From assembly GCA_958444395.1 (NCBI GenBank), contig CAUCOL010000025.1, positions 1 to 10,665 of the forward strand: a DNA stretch of 10,665 bases. The letters run 5' to 3'. The position numbers and the translations under genes were made by a program. Source of the stretch: an uncultured Lachnospiraceae bacterium (GTDB lineage Bacteria; Bacillota; Clostridia; Lachnospirales; Lachnospiraceae). A model generated the notes under the pieces. That model saw only the letters and a program-made list of their open reading frames with translations. It ran no database searches and was not told the DNA's origin. Position 1 is the stretch's first letter; each line of letters opens with the position of its first letter. Below, one piece after another: positions 4,516 to 10,665 of the stretch.

Positions 4516-7161
4516 ATGGCTAAGGAACTGGAAAAGAACTACAATCCTGCGGACATAGAGAAAAGAACCTATGACAGATGGCAGGAGAAAAAATATTTTC
4601 ATGCGGAGGTAAATCGTGACAAGAAACCATTTACGATCGTTATGCCGCCGCCAAATATCACAGGGCAGCTGCACATGGGACATGCACTGGATAATACACT
4701 GCAGGATATTCTGATCCGTTTTAAGAGAATGCAGGGATATGAGGCTCTCTGGGTGCCTGGAACTGACCATGCATCGATTGCAACGGAAGCAAAGGTAGTT
4801 GAGAAACTTGCCAAAGAGGGAATCTCCAAAGAGGATATCGGACGCGAGAAGTTCCTGGAGCATGTTTGGGACTGGAAGAAACAGTATGGCGGACGTATCG
4901 TAGAGCAGTTAAAGAAGATCGGTTCCTCCTGTGACTGGGACAGAGAACGTTTCACGATGGACGAAGGCTGCAGCAAAGCGGTTAAGGAAGTATTCGTCAA
5001 TTTATATAATAAAGGAGCCATTTATCGTGGTGAGCGTATCATCAACTGGTGTCCGCACTGTCTGACTTCTATTTCTGATGCAGAGGTAGAGTATGAGGAT
5101 CAGGCAGGTCATTTCTGGCATCTGCGTTATAAGACGACAGATGGCACAGGTTATATCGATCTGGCAACGACACGTCCGGAGACATTACTGGGTGATACAG
5201 CAGTAGCCGTTAATCCAAATGATGACCGTTACAAGGATATGGTGGGCAAGACACTGGATCTGCCGATCGTACACCGTCAGATCCCGATCATTGCCGATGA
5301 ATACGTAGATATGGAATTTGGTACAGGTGTTGTTAAGATCACACCGGCACATGACCCGAACGACTTTGAGGTAGGGCTGCGTCACGGACTGGAAGTGATC
5401 AATGTCCTGACAGACGACGCTAAGATCACAGAGGATTATCCAAAGTATGCCGGCATGGATCGTTATGAGGCCAGAAAAGCCATTGTAGCAGATCTGGAGG
5501 CAGAAGGGGCTCTGATCAAGATTGAAGATCATGAGCATAACGTTGGTACCTGCTACCGTTGTGGTACGACAGTGGAGCCACGTGTTTCCAAGCAGTGGTT
5601 TGTTAAGATGCAGGAGCTTGCAAAGCCAGCGATCGAGGCTGTGAAGAAGGGGGATACCAAATTTGTCCCACCACATTTTGATAAGACCTATTATCACTGG
5701 TTAGAGAATATCCGTGACTGGTGTATTTCCCGTCAGCTCTGGTGGGGACATCAGATTCCGGCATTTTACTGTGATGACTGCGGAGAGATGGTTGTAACGA
5801 AGGAAAGCAGCTGTAACTGTCCGAAGTGTGGCAAGCCGATGCGTCAGGATCCGGATACATTGGATACATGGTTCTCATCTGCTTTATGGCCGTTCTCTAC
5901 GCTGGGCTGGCCGGACAAGACAGAGGAGATGGACTATTTCTATCCAACCAGCACTCTGGTTACAGGCTATGATATCATCTTCTTCTGGGTGATCCGTATG
6001 ATGTTCTCCGGTCTGGAGCATACCGGTGAGGTTCCATTTAATACAGTCCTGATCCACGGTCTGGTACGTGATTCACAGGGACGTAAGATGAGTAAATCCC
6101 TCGGAAATGGTATTGATCCGCTGGAAGTTATTGACAAGTACGGCGCAGATGCCCTTCGTTTTACTCTGGTAACAGGAAATGCACCGGGCAACGATATGCG
6201 TTTCTACTGGGAGCGTGTTGAGGCGAGCCGTAACTTTGCAAATAAAGTATGGAATGCCTCCCGTTTTATCATGATGCATCTGGGTGACAATGTGATCACA
6301 GAGCCGGCATATGATACATTGACGGAAGCAGATCAGTGGATCTTATCTAAGGTCAATACACTGGCAAAAGAAGTAACAGAGAATATGGAGAAATATGAGC
6401 TGGGTATTGCCGTTCAGAAGATTTATGATTTCATCTGGACAGAGTTCTGCGACTGGTATATCGAGATCGTAAAACCAAGACTGTTTAATAAAGAGCAGGA
6501 TCCTGCATCAGCAAATGCAGCATTCTGGACATTAAAGACTGTGCTGATCGACTCTCTGAAGTTACTGCATCCATATATGCCGTTTATTACCGAAGAAATC
6601 TTCTGCACCTTACAGTCTGAGGAAGAATCCATCATGATCTCCCATTGGCCTGAATATAAAGAAGAATGGAACAATCCGGCGGCAGAAGAGATGGCAGAGA
6701 GCATGAAGAATGTTATCCGTGGCATCCGTAATCTTCGTACAGAGATGAATGTTGCAAATGCACGTAAGGCAAAGGTTTATATTGTAGCAGATGATCAGGC
6801 TACCTGTGATATCCTGTCTGCATGCCGTGCGTCCTATGAGCATATGATCTATGCATCGGAGTTGTCTGTACAGATGGATAAGACAGGCGTAGAAGATAAT
6901 GCAGTATCCGTAGTTATTCCGAAGGCGACGATCTATATGCCATTATCCGATCTCGTAGATTTCGAGAAAGAGAAAGAGCGTCTGACAAAGGAAAAGAAAC
7001 GTCTGGAAGGCGAGTTAAAGCGTGTCAATGGTATGCTGAACAATGAGAAATTCATGAGCAAGGCACCGGAGAGCAAGATCGCAGAAGAAAAAGAAAAGCT
7101 GGAAAAATACACCAGCATGATGGCGAAGGTCCAGGAAGAACTTCAGGCATTATCAAAATAA
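4516..7161 (+). CDS. valS: Valine-tRNA ligase
   Basis: This cytoplasmic class Ia synthetase attaches valine to tRNA-Val and edits mischarged threonine. The 881 residues are normal for the bacterial enzyme. Visible elements in order are PPPNITGQLHMGHALDN (HIGH motif as HMGH, residues 53-56); a CPHC pair (179-182); TTRPETLLGDTAV (from 218), the editing-domain hallmark; CYRC (346-349) and a CxxC...CPKC zinc-ribbon insert (C419, C422, C435, C438); then DTLDTWFSSALWPFSTLGWP and KMSKS (524-528). The helical anticodon-binding domain follows, with WTEFCDWYIE. A charged C-terminal coiled coil (about 811-881) is the tRNA-binding arm. No key residue is missing. The start ATG has AAGGAAAG upstream (4501-4508). 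Expression is controlled by the T-box leader. In many Firmicutes folC follows valS; here a FapA-like gene does. Confidence 0.98.
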   Translation: MAKELEKNYNPADIEKRTYDRWQEKKYFHAEVNRDKKPFTIVMPPPNITGQLHMGHALDNTLQDILIRFKRMQGYEALWVPGTDHASIATEAKVVEKLAKEGISKEDIGREKFLEHVWDWKKQYGGRIVEQLKKIGSSCDWDRERFTMDEGCSKAVKEVFVNLYNKGAIYRGERIINWCPHCLTSISDAEVEYEDQAGHFWHLRYKTTDGTGYIDLATTRPETLLGDTAVAVNPNDDRYKDMVGKTLDLPIVHRQIPIIADEYVDMEFGTGVVKITPAHDPNDFEVGLRHGLEVINVLTDDAKITEDYPKYAGMDRYEARKAIVADLEAEGALIKIEDHEHNVGTCYRCGTTVEPRVSKQWFVKMQELAKPAIEAVKKGDTKFVPPHFDKTYYHWLENIRDWCISRQLWWGHQIPAFYCDDCGEMVVTKESSCNCPKCGKPMRQDPDTLDTWFSSALWPFSTLGWPDKTEEMDYFYPTSTLVTGYDIIFFWVIRMMFSGLEHTGEVPFNTVLIHGLVRDSQGRKMSKSLGNGIDPLEVIDKYGADALRFTLVTGNAPGNDMRFYWERVEASRNFANKVWNASRFIMMHLGDNVITEPAYDTLTEADQWILSKVNTLAKEVTENMEKYELGIAVQKIYDFIWTEFCDWYIEIVKPRLFNKEQDPASANAAFWTLKTVLIDSLKLLHPYMPFITEEIFCTLQSEEESIMISHWPEYKEEWNNPAAEEMAESMKNVIRGIRNLRTEMNVANARKAKVYIVADDQATCDILSACRASYEHMIYASELSVQMDKTGVEDNAVSVVIPKATIYMPLSDLVDFEKEKERLTKEKKRLEGELKRVNGMLNNEKFMSKAPESKIAEEKEKLEKYTSMMAKVQEELQALSK

Positions 7162-7177
7162 CATCACAGATAGAAGG

Positions 7178-7210
7178 AGCAGGGCACGCGTAAGCCGGTT
7201 CCCTGCTTTT
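7178..7210 (+). terminator. Possible weak terminator after valS
   Basis: AGCAGGG (7178-7184) pairs with CCCTGCT (7201-7207) around a 16-nt loop and is followed by only four T residues in all (7207-7210). The position, 16 nt after the valS stop, suits a terminator, but the short T-run and large loop suggest leaky termination and some read-through into the next gene. Confidence 0.45.
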
Positions 7211-7268
7211 GACACAACATAACAGAGAAGAACGAAGGCAACGTGTTTTATGGATTGGGGTGATGCAT

Positions 7269-8672
7269 ATGATAAAAGACAGTCAGAACAGCATGATGGG
7301 AGAGATCAGTGTAACCTTTTCAGAAGATAATCTGACTGCGTATCTGTGCCTGGCGCCGGAAGATCCGGCGAAGGAATACGAATTGAAGCAGCTGCATCAG
7401 ATTCTGGAAGATGCAGGCGTTCGATTCGGAATACAGGAAGATGTGCTGCAGGAAATGATCCGGCAGAAGAAATACAACACATTTCTTCCGGTAGCCACGG
7501 GTACACCGGCGCAGAATGGAAAAGATGGCTGGTTCGAGTTTTTATTTCCGACGGATATCAGTACAAAGCCGAAGGTCCTGGAAGACGGTTCCGTTGATTA
7601 TATGTCCTGCGGTCAGTATCCTTCTGTCGAAGAGGGACAGGAGATCGTGCGGTATCACAAAGCGACAGAGCCGGTCGATGGCATGAATGTACTGGGAGAG
7701 CTGATCCTGGCACAGAAGGGCAGGGAGCTGGCGAGGCTGCGTGGAAAAGGATTTATCGTATCAGAGGATATGACCAGTTATACCGCTCGCGTCACGGGAA
7801 AAGCGACCTATCAGAATGACATTTTAAATGTCGATCAGGAGCTGACGATCAAAGGAGATGTATCCTATACGACAACCGGAAATGTTCATTTCGTCGGTGA
7901 CATACGTATCATGGGAAATGTTCTGTCCGGTATGTCGGTCACCTCGGACAAGGGCGGCATCATTGTTGATGGTTATGTAGAAGCTGCCGGACTGAAAGCT
8001 GCCAAAGATATTGTCCTCAAAAACGGTATGCAGGGAAACGGTCAGGGCAGTGTTGCGACCGGTGGTGCCGTATCCGGAAAGTTCTTTGAACGAACCAGGA
8101 TAGAGGCTGGCATGGATGTCAGTGCAAATGCGATCATGGGCTGTGATATTCACGCAGGGCAGGATATTACGGTATCCGGCAAATACGGTGCAATCATAGG
8201 TGGTTCTGTATTTGCCATGCGGTCCATCGAAAGCAGGATCATCGGCAATATGGCGGAGGTCCGGACACAGATTGAAGCAGGGCAGAAGAACAATCTGCTG
8301 GCACAGCTGACCAGACTGGAGCAGATGCAGAATGAACAGCAGGCGGAGATCGAGAAGATCCTGCCGGTGATCAAAAAGATAAATGAAATATTAGAAACAG
8401 CACCGCAGGAAGATCTGCAGAAGAAAAAGATGCAGCTAATGCGTGCGAAGATAGAGATAGACAGCAAGATCAATGAACTGATCAAACAGAAACAGGATGT
8501 ACTTGAGAAGATGAGTATGGCAAATGAGGCAAAGGTATCTGTCCTGAAAATGGTATACCCGGGAACGATCATTACGATCAATGGAGTAAAAGTAGCGGTG
8601 AAAGAAGCCGTATCCTGTGTAGAATATACCCGGCGTGGATCCGGTATCATTGCTCAGTCTATGATGGATTAG
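7269..8672 (+). CDS. FapA-family (DUF342) protein
   Basis: The start is probably ATG 7269, with GGGG (7257-7260) as a modest ribosome binding site; ATG 7263 is an alternative. The product is about 467 residues. It has the DUF342 layout: an N-terminal domain (about 1-190) with the signatures GVRFGI, LPVATGTPAQNGKDGWFEF and EPVDGMNVLGE...RGKGF. A right-handed beta-helix core follows (about 190-335), visible as short repeats such as LTIKGDVSY, GNVHFVGDIRIMGNVLSGM, IIVDGYVEAAGL and IHAGQDITVSG. A coiled coil (about 340-420) and a small beta-rich C-terminal domain (YPGTIITINGVKVAVKE) complete it. FapA relatives are linked to polar flagellar assembly in Vibrio, but the family is common in non-flagellated Clostridia, where its function is unknown. 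No flagellar gene is nearby. It probably shares a transcript with the small ORF 57 nt downstream and the TPR gene. Confidence 0.87.
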   Translation: MIKDSQNSMMGEISVTFSEDNLTAYLCLAPEDPAKEYELKQLHQILEDAGVRFGIQEDVLQEMIRQKKYNTFLPVATGTPAQNGKDGWFEFLFPTDISTKPKVLEDGSVDYMSCGQYPSVEEGQEIVRYHKATEPVDGMNVLGELILAQKGRELARLRGKGFIVSEDMTSYTARVTGKATYQNDILNVDQELTIKGDVSYTTTGNVHFVGDIRIMGNVLSGMSVTSDKGGIIVDGYVEAAGLKAAKDIVLKNGMQGNGQGSVATGGAVSGKFFERTRIEAGMDVSANAIMGCDIHAGQDITVSGKYGAIIGGSVFAMRSIESRIIGNMAEVRTQIEAGQKNNLLAQLTRLEQMQNEQQAEIEKILPVIKKINEILETAPQEDLQKKKMQLMRAKIEIDSKINELIKQKQDVLEKMSMANEAKVSVLKMVYPGTIITINGVKVAVKEAVSCVEYTRRGSGIIAQSMMD

Positions 8673-8729
8673 AAGGCTGTCGAATGTTGCGGCAAAAAGG
8701 AATTGATGATTAGCAGGAGGTAGTGTAAG

Positions 8730-8879
8730 ATGGATTTTGAGGCAGAATTAGAAAAATTTCAGCCAAGTCTGGACATTGACCAGGCAGAAGATGCAATATA
8801 TGGAAACAGTACAACCGATGTTATGGACTTACTTCAGACGATTCTGGAGAGTACTGACAGCAAGAAGAAGGCAGAGTAG
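8730..8879 (+). CDS. 49-residue acidic small protein
   Basis: ATG 8730 to TAG 8877-8879 encodes 49 residues: MDFEAELEKFQPSLDIDQ, a middle part with EDAIYGNSTTDVMDLLQTILE, and a Lys-rich end, STDSKKKAE. An excellent AGGAGG (8715-8720) lies 9 nt before the start, which is the main evidence that it is real. The body is acidic and partly helical, with no membrane segment and no cysteine. Its stop codon TAG is part of the TAGGTG that forms the ribosome binding site of the next gene, whose ATG is 10 nt further on. Translation of the two is probably coupled. I do not recognise a family. The setting suggests it works with the TPR protein or the FapA-like protein, for example as a small cytoplasmic partner, but that is inference. 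Confidence 0.78.
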   Translation: MDFEAELEKFQPSLDIDQAEDAIYGNSTTDVMDLLQTILESTDSKKKAE

Positions 8880-8889
8880 GTGAAAGAGC

Positions 8890-10341
8890 ATGAATTGTCC
8901 AAGATGTAATGTTGAGTTATCCTTTAAGAAGACGCGATGTGATAACTGTGGACAGGATCTGAAGAATTACCGAAAAGTCCTCAGCGCATCCAATACTTGC
9001 TATAATAAAGGTCTGGCACAGGCAAAGGTACGTGATCTTTCAGGTGCTGTTGTCTCACTGCACAAAAGTTTAAAGTTTAATAAGAAGAATACAAATGCAA
9101 GAAATCTGCTGGGGTTGATCTATTTTGAAGAGGGAGAGATCGTAGCCGCTCTGAGTGAATGGGTCATCAGTAAACATTTTCAGGAAGAACATAACGAAGC
9201 AGATTATTATATACGTCAGGTTCAGTCCAATCCGAATAAACTGGAAAATTATAACCAGATGGTTAAAAAATATAATACCGCCCTGTTATCAGCACAGAAT
9301 GGCGATGAGGACATGGCGATCATTCAGTTAAAAAAAGTGGTCAATATGAATCCGAAATTCATCCGTGCCAATCAGCTGCTGGCGTTATTATATATGATGA
9401 CCGGTAAAAAGGAAAACCGTGTGAAAGCATATCGTCTGATGAAGAACATCAGTACGGTCGATGTGACAAATACGACAACCCTTTGTTATCTGAAGGAACT
9501 GGCTGATGTGAAGCCGAAGCACGAAAGTATCAAGGTCAAGACAGAAGAGAAAAAAGATCCGGGCGTGCGGAAAGTACTGCCGCGTGTGGATGAGACCGCA
9601 TATAAGCCGATCACTCCATATAAAGAGGAAAAACCGTCGGTTATGCCGTTTATCCATGTAGTACTTGGTGTAGTGCTTGGTATGGTCATTGCCGCTTTTC
9701 TGATCCGTCCGGCGATCGAACAGCAGATCGCAAAGTCATCGAATGACAGCTTCCGCAAGCAGAGCGAGCAGCAGGCATCCGGTGAGAGCAATACGTCGAA
9801 TCTGAAGAGTAAGAACGAACAGCTGCAGGAACAGGTGGATGAACTGAATGCGAAACTGTCTGAGCTGCAGGGGGGAGACAGTGCCTCAGGGATCACGACG
9901 ATGCAGGATAATTATGAGAATCTGATCGCTGCAGTGCAGAGCTTTTATGTAGATAATGACAGCAGTGCCGCAGCAGAAGCACTGGTTAAGGTAGATAAAG
10001 AGAATCTGTCCGGTACGACAGCGCAGAAACTATATCGCAAGATCAAGAAGCAGACCTTTGCCACAGCCTCTGAATCTTACTTTACTAAGGGAAGAGACTG
10101 CTACAATGGGGAAGGCGATTATGCCGGCAAGCAGAATTATGATAAGGCGATCGAGCTGTTGAAGAAGGCATTGGATTATGATACTGCCAATACAGATGCA
10201 ATGTACTTCCTGGGACGCTGCTATCAGCAGAAGAAGGATCTGGAGACGGCGAAAGAGTACTATAATCAGATTGTAAACGATTATCCGGATTCGGCGAGAA
10301 CAACAGAAGCCAAAAGCCGTCTGCGAGAGATGGGAGAGTAA
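8890..10341 (+). CDS. Zinc-ribbon, TPR-repeat membrane protein
   Basis: This 483-residue protein of unknown role has a clear modular layout. Residues 3-21 (CPRC-x10-CDNCG) form a zinc ribbon with four cysteines. Helical TPR-like repeats span about 35-100 and 125-190, for example SGAVVSLHKSLKFNKKNTNA and EDMAIIQLKKVVNMNPKFIRA. A basic, proline-containing linker (about 205-250) leads to one membrane helix (about 251-272, VMPFIHVVLGVVLGMVIAAFLI). A coiled coil (about 283-328) and a C-terminal TPR pair (about 396-470, NYDKAIELLKKALDYDTAN, then DLETAKEYYNQIVNDYPDS) follow. With the zinc ribbon inside, the C-terminal TPRs would be outside the membrane, so both faces carry protein-binding scaffolds. 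ATG 8890 is preceded by AGGTG (8878-8882), which overlaps the stop of the small ORF. It is the last gene of its operon, with a terminator about 60 nt downstream. I can name only domains, not a function. Confidence 0.9.
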   Translation: MNCPRCNVELSFKKTRCDNCGQDLKNYRKVLSASNTCYNKGLAQAKVRDLSGAVVSLHKSLKFNKKNTNARNLLGLIYFEEGEIVAALSEWVISKHFQEEHNEADYYIRQVQSNPNKLENYNQMVKKYNTALLSAQNGDEDMAIIQLKKVVNMNPKFIRANQLLALLYMMTGKKENRVKAYRLMKNISTVDVTNTTTLCYLKELADVKPKHESIKVKTEEKKDPGVRKVLPRVDETAYKPITPYKEEKPSVMPFIHVVLGVVLGMVIAAFLIRPAIEQQIAKSSNDSFRKQSEQQASGESNTSNLKSKNEQLQEQVDELNAKLSELQGGDSASGITTMQDNYENLIAAVQSFYVDNDSSAAAEALVKVDKENLSGTTAQKLYRKIKKQTFATASESYFTKGRDCYNGEGDYAGKQNYDKAIELLKKALDYDTANTDAMYFLGRCYQQKKDLETAKEYYNQIVNDYPDSARTTEAKSRLREMGE

Positions 10342-10386
10342 ACGTAAGAAGATCCGTCTGACCGGATGGATTCAGAAGCGTGAACA

Positions 10387-10395
10387 TGATAAAAT
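10387..10395 (+). promoter_or_regulatory. Possible extended -10 promoter before the spoIIAA-like gene
   Basis: TGATAAAAT at 10387-10395, within the 12-nt TGATAAAATGAT, is identical to the sequence at the infC promoter (1267-1278). The -35 region 17 bp upstream (TGGATT) is poor. A start near 10402 would put the downstream hairpin at the very 5' end of the transcript. Confidence 0.25.
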
Positions 10396-10403
10396 GATAG
10401 GAA

Positions 10404-10455
10404 AAGCCTGTCAGAATATACGTTAAAAGAATGTATATATCTGATGGGCTTTTTT
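10404..10455 (+). terminator. Terminator after the TPR gene
   Basis: AAGCCTGTCAGA (10404-10415) pairs with TCTGATGGGCTT (10440-10451, two G-U pairs). ATATAC (10416-10421) pairs with GTATAT (10433-10438), leaving A10439 bulged and an 11-nt loop. The final pairs run into a T tract, 10450-10455. It separates the TPR gene from the spoIIAA-like gene. Confidence 0.85.
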
Positions 10456-10486
10456 GACGCAAAGCGTTTGCAGAATGGAGGTAAGT

Positions 10487-10665
10487 ATGTATCAAAAAGA
10501 ACAAGAAAACTTACATTATGAGATTGAGCGGAATTGTCTGATCATTTATGTGCAGCAGGATCTGGATCATCATGCGGTTACACTGCTGCGGGAATGCTCT
10601 GACCGGCTGATCGAGGCGGGAAATGTCCGTCATATTATTTTTGATTTTAAGCATGTGGATTTTAT
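10487..10665 (+). CDS. spoIIAA: Anti-sigma F factor antagonist SpoIIAA, 5' part
   Basis: ATG 10487 is preceded by GGAGG (10477-10481). The frame is open to the window edge and gives 59 residues of a STAS-domain protein. Features matching SpoIIAA are an N-terminal beta strand pair (HYEIERNCLIIYV), the QDLDHHAV segment at the position of the family's ELDHHxA, a helix (LLRECSDRLIEAGNV), and the strand RHIIFDFKHVDF. The last two bases (at) would begin the next codon, just where the family has the MDSSG motif whose serine is phosphorylated by SpoIIAB. That key site is therefore outside the window. SpoIIAA frees sigma F from SpoIIAB in the forespore, and spoIIAB and sigF would be expected downstream. 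A general stress antagonist of the same fold is the alternative, but the DLDHH motif favours SpoIIAA. Confidence 0.85.
   Translation, partial: MYQKEQENLHYEIERNCLIIYVQQDLDHHAVTLLRECSDRLIEAGNVRHIIFDFKHVDF

Noticed and set aside
7209..7214. TTGACA as a -35 box for the FapA-like gene
   Set aside because: No -10-like sequence lies 16-19 bp downstream, so a promoter cannot be supported.
7209..7268. TTG start for the FapA-like protein at 7209
   Set aside because: It lies in the T-run of the hairpin after valS and has no ribosome binding site. The DUF342-like sequence begins after ATG 7269.
10397..10417. Sigma H promoter for the spoIIAA-like gene (AGGAAAA with GAAT)
   Set aside because: AGGAAAA (10399-10405) fits a -35 element, but the GAAT sites at 10414 and 10429 are at the wrong spacing. 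Both lie in the terminator hairpin.
1..10665. CRISPR arrays, tRNA or rRNA genes, transposase genes
   Set aside because: No regularly spaced direct repeats, cloverleaf or rRNA signature, or transposase-like protein was found on either strand.

Overview
This window looks like chromosome from a spore-forming, low-to-mid GC member of the Clostridia, most likely a gut Lachnospiraceae. The grounds are the AGGAGG-type ribosome binding sites, a T-box-controlled aminoacyl-tRNA synthetase, an infC-rpmI-rplT operon behind an attenuator leader, and the start of a spoIIAA-like sporulation gene at the right edge. The family-level placement is an inference from protein style. All supported genes are on the + strand.

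Layout. Positions 1-1236 hold the 3' part of an unrecognised coiled-coil protein with two membrane segments. A strong extended -10 promoter (1247-1275) then drives a leader with a perfect attenuator hairpin, followed by infC (probably starting at an AUU codon), rpmI and rplT, closed by a UUCG-loop terminator. A second strong promoter (2692-2721) drives a small DUF4234-type membrane protein and an overlapping DUF2752-type membrane protein. A textbook intrinsic terminator lies inside the coding region of the second gene.

Positions 3475-4097 form a very large imperfect inverted repeat of about 620 bp. It begins within the last codons of the DUF2752 gene and ends 1 bp before the -35 box of the valS promoter. 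It has no convincing coding content and is the least explained part of the window. A T-box riboswitch leader (about 4135-4434) and valS follow.

The right part carries a likely operon: a FapA/DUF342 protein, a 49-residue acidic small protein, and a zinc-ribbon/TPR membrane protein. It ends in a terminator just before the truncated spoIIAA-like gene.

Functionally the left and middle parts are translation machinery (IF3, L35, L20, ValRS), each unit under its own RNA-based attenuation: a ribosomal-protein leader in one case and tRNA sensing in the other. The right part appears to be envelope or scaffold proteins of unknown role next to the start of the forespore sigma-factor control operon. The strongest leads are the giant inverted repeat, the terminator embedded in the DUF2752 gene, the mutually exclusive hairpins of the infC leader, and the small gene between the FapA-like and TPR genes.
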